Part shown: in pieces, positions 7,617 through 15,544 of the stretch | How the letters are laid out: every line of letters begins with the position of its first letter | How positions within the stretch are numbered: position 1 is the stretch's first letter | DNA from: Prevotellaceae bacterium UBA1746 | GTDB lineage: Bacteria; Bacteroidota; Bacteroidia; Bacteroidales; Bacteroidaceae | Assembly (NCBI GenBank): GCA_905369775.1 | Contig: CAJPJR010000027.1 | Span: 1 to 27,548 of the forward strand | Direction of reading: 5' to 3' | DNA length: 27,548 nt | The notes under the pieces: generated by a model | Databases searched by the model: none | The model's input: the letters and a program-made list of their open reading frames with translations, nothing else | What the model was told of the DNA's origin: nothing | Translations under genes and position numbers: made by a program

Positions 7617-8054
7617 TCAGAAGGGGAGATCGTCATCTCCGCCGTCGGCAGCCTGCGGTTGGGGTTGGGGCACACCGGCTGCGGGAGCTTGGCCGTATTG
7701 CGCGGCGCCGGCAGCGGGCATCGTCACGCCGGGAGCGGCGGCTTGGGGGGCGACGGGAGCGGCACCGGGCACACCGGGCGCTTGTGCGGGCATCACGCGC
7801 CAAGCACGGATACTGTTGAACCAACGGCCCTGATATTCGCGGGCGTCAATGTCGAAGCTCACGGTCAATTCCTGGCCGGCTTTGATGTTGAACTGCTGAA
7901 TTTTGTCGTCGCCAAACACGTCGAAGACCATGCGGCGGGGATATTGGTCGTGCGTCTCGAGTACATACGACTGCGAAGCCCAAGAATTGCCTGTGCGCGC
8001 GGACGTGCCGGAACGGCGCTCGAGTTCGAAAATGATTTTACCGGTAATTTCCAT
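7617..8054 (-). CDS. DUF3127 domain protein with SSB-like acidic tip
   Basis: This 145-residue cytoplasmic protein has an OB-like beta domain at about 1-85 (GKIIFELERRSG, QSYVLETHDQYPRRMVFDVFG, LTVSFDIDAREYQGRWFNSI) typical of DUF3127. A Pro/Ala/Gln-rich flexible linker (about 88-135) follows, and the last residues are GGDDDLPF. That layout (OB fold, disordered linker, acidic hydrophobic tip) is the one used by single-stranded DNA-binding protein to recruit partners. A ssDNA- or replication-related role is therefore inferred; the family is formally uncharacterised. It has its own promoter (8079-8110). The ATG at 8054 starts the OB domain directly. Confidence 0.85.
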   Translation of the reverse strand: MEITGKIIFELERRSGTSARTGNSWASQSYVLETHDQYPRRMVFDVFGDDKIQQFNIKAGQELTVSFDIDAREYQGRWFNSIRAWRVMPAQAPGVPGAAPVAPQAAAPGVTMPAAGAAQYGQAPAAGVPQPQPQAADGGDDDLPF

Positions 8055-8078
8055 AGGTTACTTTGAATATTCAGATTG

Positions 8079-8110
8079 CGAAATTACGCTTTTGAGGCGA
8101 AAAGGGCAAA
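8079..8110 (-). promoter_or_regulatory. Promoter of the DUF3127 gene
   Basis: On the minus strand TTTG (8110-8107) is followed by exactly 20 b and TAATTTCG (8086-8079), one base off TAnnTTTG. Transcription would begin near 8072, 18 b before the ATG. Confidence 0.65.
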
Positions 8111-8176
8111 CAAAACGCGGCCTTTGTCGCCGTCGGCGTGTGAGAAGTGGACGAAATGCCACCGGGGCGCGCAACT

Positions 8177-9100
8177 TCAATCGCCCAACAGGGTGGCGCG
8201 CTCGGGCAGATCGTAGTAGATTTCCTCATTGTTGCGCCAAGCGCGATCCACCACGAGGTATCCGCGCTCCATGCGGGGGTCGAGGAGTCGGCGGCCGTTG
8301 AGAAAAACATCGTCGGCCGCAACACCCGCCGGCAAACGCAAGTGAAGGCGCAGCCGGCTCCCGTCGGCGGGGAAACCGGCGAGACGATATTTCACGCGGC
8401 CCGTTTCGTAAATCTGATCCACGGTGCAATGCAGCGCGGGGGTGGAGACATTGATCATGCAATCGACGGGCATGTTCACATAGAGATCTGTGCCTTCGGC
8501 CGCGGCCACCCAGCCGAGCGAATTGAGCAGGGCTTGCGCGGCGGCGCGATCGGAGGGCGCGGCCGAAAGGAGGCTGTCGCGACGCAGGCGCACGCTGTCG
8601 AGCGCGGCGGCCACGCGGGCATCGCCCGTCACCAGGAAGAGGCGGGCGAGGGTGTCGGGGGTGCAGCGCGAAAGGTCGGGGCGACGCGCGGCCAGGCGGC
8701 GGAATTGGCGCACCTCACGCGCCGGCAAACTGTCAGCCTGCGGGGCCAAATAGGGCGAAACCCGCATGATGCGTTGCACAGCGTTGGCGGGTGTGGGGTC
8801 GACCACGAGGATTGCGCCCGCCGGCAGGAAGGTGAGGGGGCGGCGCAGGGGACTGTCGGCCGATGCGCCCGCGGGCACCCACCACAGCAGGAGGGCGAGC
8901 GCGCTCATTGCCGCGACGTTGCGCAATCGCGCGGAACCGATGGCCGAAGAACGGGAGCCGAAGGCCGAAAGCGGGGAATCAATGGACGAATGTGCGAAGT
9001 CGACAGCCAAATGACGGGCGCGCTCGGCCGAAAAGGGCCCACGGCGAGACGTCCACACGGCACGCACCGCCGCGAAGACGGACAAAACGAGGCGGCGCAT
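8177..9100 (-). CDS. Unknown envelope protein with a GH127-like C-terminal beta-sandwich
   Basis: I do not recognise this 307-residue protein by name. A hydrophobic stretch at 65-80 (SALALLLWWVPAGASA) looks like a signal peptide or anchor, so the mature part is probably exported. Residues 105-200 are helical and Arg/Ala/Leu-rich. Residues 200-300 (DLYVNMPVDC, then VFLNGR, GYLVVDRAWRNNEEIYYDLP) resemble the C-terminal beta-sandwich of GH127/DUF1680 glycosidases, but the catalytic (alpha/alpha)6 barrel is absent. The ATG at 9098-9100 overlaps the prmA stop by one base (TGATG), which suggests coupling; residues 1-60 are low in conserved character, so an internal ATG at 8906-8908, right before the signal-like segment, may be the true start. 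Confidence 0.55.
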   Translation of the reverse strand: MRRLVLSVFAAVRAVWTSRRGPFSAERARHLAVDFAHSSIDSPLSAFGSRSSAIGSARLRNVAAMSALALLLWWVPAGASADSPLRRPLTFLPAGAILVVDPTPANAVQRIMRVSPYLAPQADSLPAREVRQFRRLAARRPDLSRCTPDTLARLFLVTGDARVAAALDSVRLRRDSLLSAAPSDRAAAQALLNSLGWVAAAEGTDLYVNMPVDCMINVSTPALHCTVDQIYETGRVKYRLAGFPADGSRLRLHLRLPAGVAADDVFLNGRRLLDPRMERGYLVVDRAWRNNEEIYYDLPERATLLGD

Positions 9101-10035
9101 CAGGCCTTCCGGAATTTCAGACACGCCCAGTCTTCGCGACTGCGCTCGTCGACAAAGGTAAGTCCCAAGGCTTCGGCGCGTTCGCGCAGGGCGGGCACGT
9201 CGGCCGTGTAGAATCCACTCATATATATATGTGCGCCGCTTCGCATTGCGGCGACATAGCGCGGAAGGTCGGCCAGAAGAATGTTGCGGTTGATGTTGGC
9301 GATCACCAAATCGAAGCTTTCCGCGCGATGGTCGAGGGCGGTGGCGTCGCCGTGCACCACTTCGATCTCGCCCACGGGGTTGAGCGCCAGATTGTCGCGC
9401 GTGTTGCGCACACACCACTCGTCAAAATCGACGGCCACGCAGTGTTTCGCCCCGCGCAGGGAGGCTAAGATCGCCAAGATGCCCGTTCCGCAACCCATGT
9501 CGAGGACTTCGAGCCCGCGCACCTCGTCGTCGAGCAAACGCTCCAGCATTTGTGCGGTGGTTTGGTGGTGCCCCGTGCCGAAAGACATCTGCGGATTGAT
9601 CTTAATGGCGTAGGGCGCGGCGGGAACGTCGGTGTGGAAGGTGGAAGACACCACGCAGCGCGGATTTTCGGGCGTGCCGATGAGCAGCGGTTGGAAGTAA
9701 TTTTTCTCCCACTCCTCGTTCCAGTTTTTGTCCTCCACCTCTTCGCGCACATAGTCGATACGCACGTCGGGCAGGGGGAAGTCGGCCAGCACAGCGCGCA
9801 ACTCCGCTTCGTCAAAACGGGCGGCGGGAATGTAAGCCTGGAAGGAATCGGTGTCGGCCTTGTCGGCAAACACGGCGCTCTCGGGGAAATTGTCTCGGAA
9901 AGCCACGCGCGGCAAGTCTAACTCGTCGGTGTGTACAAAACTATCGAAGCCGGCGCCGGCCAAAGCGTCGGCCAACAGATCGTAAGCGGCCTCGGAAGCC
10001 GGCGTAAGCGTGAAGGTGAAACAGAGATATTGCAT
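9100..10035 (-). CDS. prmA: Ribosomal protein L11 methyltransferase
   Basis: PrmA uses S-adenosylmethionine to methylate ribosomal protein L11 in the cytoplasm. The 311-residue protein shows an N-terminal substrate-recognition domain (1-100), the linker signature EVEDKNWNEEWEKNYFQP at 99-116, FGTGHHQTT at 152-160, the SAM motif LDMGCGTGILAI at 178-189 and the catalytic-site loop ANINRNIL at 246-253. Length and motif order are those of the bacterial family. The ATG at 10035 begins the conserved N-terminus. It is the fourth gene of the minus-strand block, 128 b after the RsmF-like gene, and its stop overlaps the start of the unknown envelope protein gene. Confidence 0.93.
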   Translation of the reverse strand: MQYLCFTFTLTPASEAAYDLLADALAGAGFDSFVHTDELDLPRVAFRDNFPESAVFADKADTDSFQAYIPAARFDEAELRAVLADFPLPDVRIDYVREEVEDKNWNEEWEKNYFQPLLIGTPENPRCVVSSTFHTDVPAAPYAIKINPQMSFGTGHHQTTAQMLERLLDDEVRGLEVLDMGCGTGILAILASLRGAKHCVAVDFDEWCVRNTRDNLALNPVGEIEVVHGDATALDHRAESFDLVIANINRNILLADLPRYVAAMRSGAHIYMSGFYTADVPALRERAEALGLTFVDERSREDWACLKFRKA

Positions 10036-10163
10036 GAAGATGGAGAAATTACGGAACTAAGAAAGAAGCGATCGGGGAAAGGAGAGAACAGCGGTGCGCC
10101 GGCGCTCAGAAACTGCGCGGGAATGCGCAATACAGGCGCGTCGCCGCGCGAAAGGCGGGAGCA

Positions 10164-11675
10164 TCAGGCACCGCCCACGCGCAATCGCCACTCGGACGGG
10201 TAGAGATTGTTGGCCCGCGAACCGAGATTGTTGAGCCAACCGAGGGGAAGCCCGTCGAAGGTGGCGAGCACGTAACCACGGGGGGCGTCGGGCGGCAGCA
10301 CCAGGGCTTCGCGGCGCAGAAAGGCGCGGGCTTCGGCCGGCGAGAGGGCCACCGTGGGGAAGGCCTCGGGCGACAAGGCGGTGGAAAGCGCCAAGGCCGC
10401 GTGCGGAATGAGCTTCGGGCCCTTGCGTTCGGCCACGGTGACGCCCGAAACCAGGAGGCGCGCCACGGCGGCCAGGCGTTCGACGAAATCGGCATGGGGA
10501 CGCGCCACGGCATGCCACCGCCCATCGGGCTGCAAACGCAGGTCGAAATCGTCGGCCGCGCGGAGCCACGTGCGCAGTTCGCGGGGCGGCGCCTCGACAG
10601 CGGAGGCCTTGCGCCGCTTGTCGCGAGCCGAACGGCGCGAAGCGGCCGTCGTCGGCGGTTCGACGGGGGCGGTGCCCGAAGTTTTGCGCAGCAGCGCCAG
10701 AAACAAGCCCTCGCCGGCAGTGCGGTGGGGGAAGAAATGATAGACCGCCAGGCCGCGGCCGGTGGTGTCGCCGGCTATGGGCCAATCGGGGGCCAGCGGG
10801 ATGGGAATCAGCTCAGCTCCCAGCTCATCGCAGGCATATTGCACCACGTCCTCGTTCTCTTCGCGGTTGAAAGTGCAGGTGCTGTAGACGAGATACCCCC
10901 CCGGGCGGAGCGCCGGCCACACATCGCGCAGGATTTCGCGCTGCCGCTCGGCGCAACGCGCCACCGCTTCGGGCGACCACTCCTCGCGCGCCTGCAAGTC
11001 TTTGCGAAACATGCCCTCGCCCGAGCAGGGAACGTCAGTCGCCACGAGGTCGAAAGCCGAAACCAGGCGGCCGAAATCGGCAGGATAGGCATTGGCCACG
11101 ACGGTGTTGGGGTTTCCCCACTTCGTGAGGTTTTCGGCAAGGATATTGGCGCGGGATTTCACCGGTTCGTTGGCCACGAGCAGCGCGTCGTCGGGCAGGA
11201 GCGTGCGCCAGAGGGTGCTTTTGCCGCCGGGAGCGGCGCAGAGATCGAGCACGCGGCGCGGCGCTTCGTCGGGAAACGCCGCACGATAGGCCGCGGCCAC
11301 GAACATCGACGCGGCTTCCTGCACATAATAAGCGCCGGCATGCCAACGCGGATCGAGGGCAAAGGCGGGGCGCGCCGAAAGGTAGCGACCGTAGGCACAC
11401 CACGGGACGGGCGTGGAGAGAAGGGGCGCAGGGTCGGCCGGCGCCTCCGCAGCGGGCGCGCCCCCCTCGGGCGAAACCGTCGACGCGGTGGGCGATGTGG
11501 GCGACACAGGGGCCGGCGCGGCGAAGAAACGCAGCTCCTCGTCGGCACACTTGGCGGGGTTGCGGCGCACACTCACGGGACTATCGCCTTCGGTGAGGGC
11601 CAAGCAAAGCGCGCTCGCCTCGGCGGGACCGAGGAGAGCGCGAAGGCGGGTGACAAAAGCTTCGGGAAGCATCAT
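10164..11675 (-). CDS. RsmF-like rRNA (cytosine-C5)-methyltransferase
   Basis: This is a 503-residue NOL1/NOP2/Sun-family enzyme that forms 5-methylcytosine in RNA, probably 16S rRNA. The SAM site is VLDLCAAPGGKST at 142-154. The two catalytic cysteines are in TDVPCSGEGMF (Cys217) and YSTCTFNREENEDV (Cys267). The C-terminal part (about 365-500) is the RsmF-type RNA-binding/PUA-like domain ending in LGWLNNLGSRANNLYPSEWRLR. Two low-complexity Pro/Ala/Ser/Thr stretches stand out, at 52-90 between the N-terminal and catalytic domains and at 333-365. An ATG-ATG pair at 11675/11672 fits the conserved LPEAFVTRL N-terminus and lies 16 b after the peptidase stop, so the two genes are likely cotranscribed. 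Confidence 0.88.
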   Translation of the reverse strand: MMLPEAFVTRLRALLGPAEASALCLALTEGDSPVSVRRNPAKCADEELRFFAAPAPVSPTSPTASTVSPEGGAPAAEAPADPAPLLSTPVPWCAYGRYLSARPAFALDPRWHAGAYYVQEAASMFVAAAYRAAFPDEAPRRVLDLCAAPGGKSTLWRTLLPDDALLVANEPVKSRANILAENLTKWGNPNTVVANAYPADFGRLVSAFDLVATDVPCSGEGMFRKDLQAREEWSPEAVARCAERQREILRDVWPALRPGGYLVYSTCTFNREENEDVVQYACDELGAELIPIPLAPDWPIAGDTTGRGLAVYHFFPHRTAGEGLFLALLRKTSGTAPVEPPTTAASRRSARDKRRKASAVEAPPRELRTWLRAADDFDLRLQPDGRWHAVARPHADFVERLAAVARLLVSGVTVAERKGPKLIPHAALALSTALSPEAFPTVALSPAEARAFLRREALVLPPDAPRGYVLATFDGLPLGWLNNLGSRANNLYPSEWRLRVGGA

Positions 11676-11691
11676 GTGCTGTGGGGGGAGA

Positions 11692-13872
11692 TCAACGACG
11701 AATGTCCATCTCGTTGATGAGATAGTGGGATCCGCCGTAAGTATCGATGACAAAAAGGATGTAACGTATGTCGGCGTTGATGCAACGCTGGAGTTGCGGA
11801 TTGTAGCGCAGGTCGGAAGACAGGCTTTCGATGTTGCCGTCGAAGGCCAGCCCGATGAGTTCGCCGCGCGCATTGAGGACCGCGCTGCCCGAGTTGCCGC
11901 CGGTGATGTCGTTGTTGGTGAGGAAGCAGGTGGGCAACTCGCCGTTGGCGTCGGCATAGGGGCCGTAGTTCTTGGCGAGGTAGTGCTGTCGGAGTTTTTC
12001 GTCCACCACGTAGTCGGGATCGGCGGGGTTCTCTTTCTCGAACATGCCTTTCAAGCCGGTGTGCCAATCATATTGCACGGCATCGCGGGGCGAATAGCCG
12101 CGCACGCTGCCGTAAGTCATGCGCAGTGTGGAGTTGGCGTCGGGCGCCTTCGTCCAACCATACATTTCGCAGAGGCCGCGCACGTAGATCTGCTCGAGTT
12201 CGGCGAGTTTGTGCTCGTAGCGAGCCAACGCAGGGCGATAAACTTCATCGATCAAGCGGTCGAATAGCGACCAATGGCTGATGACGGGATCTTCGGTGAG
12301 GGTCTCGAAATAGTCAGTGGCCATGTACGTCTCAATTTCGGCCGTGTCGCGGAAATCCGTCGTGCTGTAGAGTGAATCGAAATAGGCATTCATGTCCTCG
12401 CGCACGAAGTAGGGTTGCACTTTGAGGCGGTGGTACTTGGCCCAATAGGGGGCAAGGAGTTTCATCTTGCGCAGGTCGTAGTCGAAATCGGTGGTCAACG
12501 CCACGCGATACGCCGACTGCATGAAATCGCGATAGAGTTTTTTCTCCTCAGCGCCGGCCTTGATTTGCTTTTTGCCTCGGTCGAGTCGCTCCCAGTTGGC
12601 TTGCACGCGCGGGGCGAAGCGAAGAATGAAGCCCCAGAGGGCGACGGTGTTGGGATGGAAGTCTTGTGCGCCGTAGGTGAAGCGGAGGAGGTTGTAGTCG
12701 TGGAGCGTGTCGCGCACGGCGGCCACGAGCGAATCGATGCGCTCGATGATGTTTTTGTATTCCGGGCGGCCGCTGCGAGCGGCAAATTCGCGGAAAGCGG
12801 CTTCTTCGCGGGCCTTGATGTCGAGCAAACGGGTGGAAGCGACGCTGGCGTTCATGCCGCCGAAGTTTTTCACCATGTTACCCAATTGCATATAGCTGCC
12901 TGCGTATTTGAGGGAGGCGGCTTTGTCGCTGTCCATGAGCGACTTCATGAAGCGGAGTTCGGCTTCTCCGGCGAGGTTGATGGGTTCGTTGATGCTTTCA
13001 CAGCGCAAACGCACCTGCGAAGCGGTGAGGAAACGGCTGGTGCGGCCGGGAAAGCCCATGATCATGGTGTAGTCGCCGTGTTCGACGCCGCGCAGACTGA
13101 TGGGCAACCACTTGTCGCGGTGCAAAGGCACGTTGGTTTTGGCGTAGCGCGCGGGGCGTCCCTTGGCATCGGCGTAGATGCGGAACACCGCAAAGTCGGC
13201 ATTGTGGCGCGGCCACATCCAATTGTCTTGGTTGAAGCCGAATTGGGCGATCTGCTGGGGCGGGTTCACCACCAGGCGGACGTCGTCGTAGCGCTGTTCG
13301 ACGAAGAGGAAATAGCGATTGCCGCCGAAGAAGGGGACAATGCGCGCACTCACGCCGGGCGCCTTGGCGTAGGGGCCGGACTTGAGCAGCGTTTCGGCCA
13401 ACGCACCGAGCACGGCGGTCGATTGGCGCTTGTACTGGTCGTATTTCTTCTGGCGGGCGAGGGCCTCGACGCGGGCGGTGACATCGTCGATGCGGACCAC
13501 GAAGGTGAAGGTGAGGCCGGGCACGGGCAACTCCTCGGCGCGGCTCTTGGCGAAGAAGCCGTTTTGGAGATAATTGTGCTTGAGGTCGCTCATCTCGTGC
13601 ACAAAGGAGAAGCCGCAGTGGTTGTTGGTGAAGATGAGTCCGTCGGGGCTGACGACTTCGCCGGTGCATCCGCCGCCGAAACGGCCGACGACATCGCGGA
13701 GCGAGGGGCGGTTGTCACTGTAGAGGGCTTCGGGGGCGAGCTGCAATCCGGCTTTGCGGAGAGAGTCGGCGAGGTGCTGCTCTTGCATGAGTTTGAGCAG
13801 CCACATGCCCTCGTCGGCACGGGCTACCGTGAGCGAAAAGAGGGCGAGGAGGGCAAGAACGATTCGACGCAT
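11692..13872 (-). CDS. S46 family dipeptidyl-peptidase (DPP7-like)
   Basis: This 726-residue periplasmic serine peptidase removes N-terminal dipeptides, feeding amino-acid use in asaccharolytic and oral Bacteroidales. A signal peptide (1-19, LALFSLTVARA) precedes the mature start DEGMW. The chymotrypsin-like triad is visible as His85 (FTNNHCG), Asp226 (RHNADFAVFRIY) and Ser661 (ITGGNSGSAVLN). A helical cap domain occupies roughly 280-570. Eighteen residues after the serine the sequence reads FDGN; a glycine here is the DPP7-type S1 residue preferring hydrophobic P1, whereas DPP11 has arginine (FDR) for acidic P1. Length fits the family. It heads the rsmF-like/prmA series; its upstream 290 b contain short repeats but no clear consensus promoter. 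Confidence 0.93.
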   Translation of the reverse strand: MRRIVLALLALFSLTVARADEGMWLLKLMQEQHLADSLRKAGLQLAPEALYSDNRPSLRDVVGRFGGGCTGEVVSPDGLIFTNNHCGFSFVHEMSDLKHNYLQNGFFAKSRAEELPVPGLTFTFVVRIDDVTARVEALARQKKYDQYKRQSTAVLGALAETLLKSGPYAKAPGVSARIVPFFGGNRYFLFVEQRYDDVRLVVNPPQQIAQFGFNQDNWMWPRHNADFAVFRIYADAKGRPARYAKTNVPLHRDKWLPISLRGVEHGDYTMIMGFPGRTSRFLTASQVRLRCESINEPINLAGEAELRFMKSLMDSDKAASLKYAGSYMQLGNMVKNFGGMNASVASTRLLDIKAREEAAFREFAARSGRPEYKNIIERIDSLVAAVRDTLHDYNLLRFTYGAQDFHPNTVALWGFILRFAPRVQANWERLDRGKKQIKAGAEEKKLYRDFMQSAYRVALTTDFDYDLRKMKLLAPYWAKYHRLKVQPYFVREDMNAYFDSLYSTTDFRDTAEIETYMATDYFETLTEDPVISHWSLFDRLIDEVYRPALARYEHKLAELEQIYVRGLCEMYGWTKAPDANSTLRMTYGSVRGYSPRDAVQYDWHTGLKGMFEKENPADPDYVVDEKLRQHYLAKNYGPYADANGELPTCFLTNNDITGGNSGSAVLNARGELIGLAFDGNIESLSSDLRYNPQLQRCINADIRYILFVIDTYGGSHYLINEMDIRR

Positions 13873-13948
13873 GGGGGCGGGAGGATGAAGGCCCGGAGGG
13901 GCGGTGAAAAAATGGGGAAATAATGCGCGAAAGTGCGGGGATTTCAGC

Positions 13949-13969
13949 TGAAAACGGGGGGCTTTGCAC
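13949..13969 (-). repeat. Dispersed intergenic repeat, copy B
   Basis: The reverse complement of these 21 bases is identical to 5568-5588. It is oriented toward the S46 peptidase start, about 80-100 b upstream of it, and is adjacent to the TTTCAGCTGAAA palindrome (13942-13953). Confidence 0.6.
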
Positions 13970-13981
13970 TGCCCCCGGGGA

Positions 13982-14039
13982 CGTTTCTGCTCGACGATGG
14001 CGGGAAACGGCGGAGCGGTGGGGCGTTTCTGCTCGACGA
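13982..14039 (+). repeat. Pair of direct repeats CGTTTCTGCTCGACGA
   Basis: CGTTTCTGCTCGACGA occurs at 13982-13997 and again at 14024-14039. The first 13 bases recur at 24808-24820, within the N-terminal codons of the P1B ATPase gene. Confidence 0.65.
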
Positions 14040-14164
14040 AAGCAAGGACTTGCTATGCGGCGGGCGTAAAGGCGACTCACGGCGGGAGACGGCAAGACGC
14101 ACTGCGGGGCGAGGGCGTTTCTCCCGCGGGCAGACGGACGGAAGTGCGGAGGGCGACCGCCGAA

Positions 14165-15409
14165 TCAGTGGATCGTGACCATCGTGGCGCCAAATCCGTA
14201 CTCGCGGAAGGAGGCGTCTTGGTGGGTGCAGCGGGGATAGTGGCGCTTGAGGTCCTTGAGCAGGGCGGCACGCAGCACCCCTTCGCCCTTGCCGTGGATG
14301 AACACGATGCGACGGCCGTGCTCTTTGGTGTGGGCGCGCATGGTGTCGTGGAAGACGCGGAGCTGGCACATGAGGATGTCCGACGAGGTGAGGCCGGCAA
14401 TGGAATCGAGAACGGATTCGGCGTGGAGATCGACTTCGACAATGGCATTGCGGTCGAGCGTCGCGGCACCGGGCACGGCGGCTCGGGCGGCGGCACCGAC
14501 ATGATCGCCCTTGCGCGCGGGACGGTCGGGGTGCGCGGCGATTTCGGGGGTGACGAGGGCCTCTTCGATGGCTTCGGCGCTCACGGCGACGGACTTGGCG
14601 GGACGGTCGTTCTCCACAAGGCAGCGCACAAGGGCGGGTTCGTCGAAGAAATCGGAGTCGCCGAAGGTGTGGAGCTTGTAGAACTTCGTGCCGTCGACGC
14701 GCAGCGTGACGTTGAGGGGGAGTTTGAGCGCAAAGGGCTTGTCTTCCTTATAAGAGATGAGTTGAAAGGTGAGGCGCTCGAGGTCGGGGAGATCGTTGTG
14801 GGTGAGTTTGGCGAGAAAGACCTTGCGATTGGGCTCGACCAAGCCTTCGCGCCACAAACGGTAGTCGGTGCCGTGCTGCGTGAGGGCGATGTAGCGGACG
14901 AAGAGGTTGGAATCGTTGACGAAATAGGCCTCAAACTCGGTGACACTCAGTTGGCGGGTGTCGGCGAGCACGAAGGCGAGGTGGAGATTGAGGCTGTCGG
15001 CGCCTTTTCGCTCGAGGGGACGGGGGCGGAAGGTGATTTCGCGATCGGCGGGATCGGCATTTTCGTCGGCCCGGCGGCCTTCGGCTTCGAGTTCGTCGCC
15101 CTCTTCTTCGTCGTCGTGGGCGGCGAGTGCGGCCTTGAAGCTGGTGTGGGTTTCGCCGTTGGGGGCTTTGCGGCGAGCGCCTCCGCGGGCGGCGGGATCG
15201 TTGGGGTCGATCTCCTTGCTGCGGCGACCGGCGGCGGGTTTGCGCTCGAGGTTGTAGGCGTCGGTGTCTACCACGACGATTTCGTGGCGGAGGGTGGGCA
15301 CTTCAAATCCGTCTTCGTCGGTGACGAGGACAAGGTCTTTGCCTTGAAATCCGGTGATGCGGCCTCCGCCGACCGCATTGAGAAAGCGAACTTTGTCTCC
15401 GATGTTCAT
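14165..15409 (-). CDS. Smr domain protein with DUF2027-type N-terminus
   Basis: This 414-residue cytoplasmic protein has an N-terminal SH3-like beta domain (GDKVRFLNAVGGGRITGF, 4-21), a charged, disordered stretch rich in Glu/Asp/Arg (about 60-130), a central DUF2027 beta domain (about 135-270) and a C-terminal Smr domain (about 323-414). The Smr motifs VDLHAE (326-331) and FIHGKGEG (370-377) are those of the MutS2 C-terminal nuclease family, which nicks or cleaves nucleic acids. The first 21 in-frame codons upstream are rejected because the SH3-like domain begins at the ATG at 15409, just after a TACCTTTG -7 element. The biological substrate is unknown. Confidence 0.87.
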   Translation of the reverse strand: MNIGDKVRFLNAVGGGRITGFQGKDLVLVTDEDGFEVPTLRHEIVVVDTDAYNLERKPAAGRRSKEIDPNDPAARGGARRKAPNGETHTSFKAALAAHDDEEEGDELEAEGRRADENADPADREITFRPRPLERKGADSLNLHLAFVLADTRQLSVTEFEAYFVNDSNLFVRYIALTQHGTDYRLWREGLVEPNRKVFLAKLTHNDLPDLERLTFQLISYKEDKPFALKLPLNVTLRVDGTKFYKLHTFGDSDFFDEPALVRCLVENDRPAKSVAVSAEAIEEALVTPEIAAHPDRPARKGDHVGAAARAAVPGAATLDRNAIVEVDLHAESVLDSIAGLTSSDILMCQLRVFHDTMRAHTKEHGRRIVFIHGKGEGVLRAALLKDLKRHYPRCTHQDASFREYGFGATMVTIH

Positions 15410-15429
15410 AAAAGGGGGATGTTTTGGGG

Positions 15430-15437
15430 CAAAGGTA
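15430..15437 (-). promoter_or_regulatory. -7 element of the Smr gene
   Basis: TACCTTTG on the minus strand matches TAnnTTTG exactly and ends 20 b before the ATG at 15409. No TTTG is present at the -33 position, where the T-runs of the ompA terminators lie instead. Confidence 0.5.
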
Positions 15438-15439
15438 CA

Positions 15440-15467
15440 AAAAAATCCGTGTGACACGTCGCACGGG
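15440..15467 (-). terminator. Second (distal) terminator of the OmpA gene
   Basis: On the minus strand CCGTG (15466-15462) pairs with CACGG (15451-15447), with possible extension by a G-T pair, and a run of seven T follows an A. It comes 30 b after the first terminator and just before the Smr -7 element. Confidence 0.6.
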
Positions 15468-15470
15468 AAC

Positions 15471-15502
15471 AAAAAATCCCCGTCGCCACATGGGCAACGG
15501 GG
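15471..15502 (-). terminator. First terminator of the OmpA gene
   Basis: On the minus strand CCCCGT (15502-15497) pairs with ACGGGG (15483-15478), and an inner GCC/GGC pair follows one mismatch. ATTTTTT follows directly. It lies 40 b after the ompA stop. Confidence 0.85.
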
Positions 15503-15510
15503 AGTTCTAT

Positions 15511-15526
15511 TTAGGATCGATCCTAA
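15511..15526. repeat. Perfect 16-b palindrome downstream of ompA
   Basis: TTAGGATCGATCCTAA is fully self-complementary with no spacer. It sits between the ompA stop codon (15545) and its terminator, in the 3' untranslated part of a probably abundant mRNA. Confidence 0.7.
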
Positions 15527-15544
15527 GATCGTTCTCTGTCGCTA

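Larger units (their letters stand above)
13873..14164. other. 292-b intergenic region rich in short repeats
   Basis: This stretch between the S46 peptidase and the Smr gene holds no credible gene. It contains a palindromic TTTCAGCTGAAA element, the 21-b sequence shared with 5568-5588, and two copies of a 16-b sequence 42 b apart. Confidence 0.6.

Noticed and set aside
12415..13923. Long plus-strand frame opposite the S46 peptidase
   Set aside because: Antisense shadow; the minus-strand product has a signal peptide and an intact catalytic triad.
13964..15454. Long plus-strand frame opposite the Smr gene
   Set aside because: Antisense shadow with Gly/Val/Glu-rich composition; the minus strand encodes DUF2027 and Smr domains.
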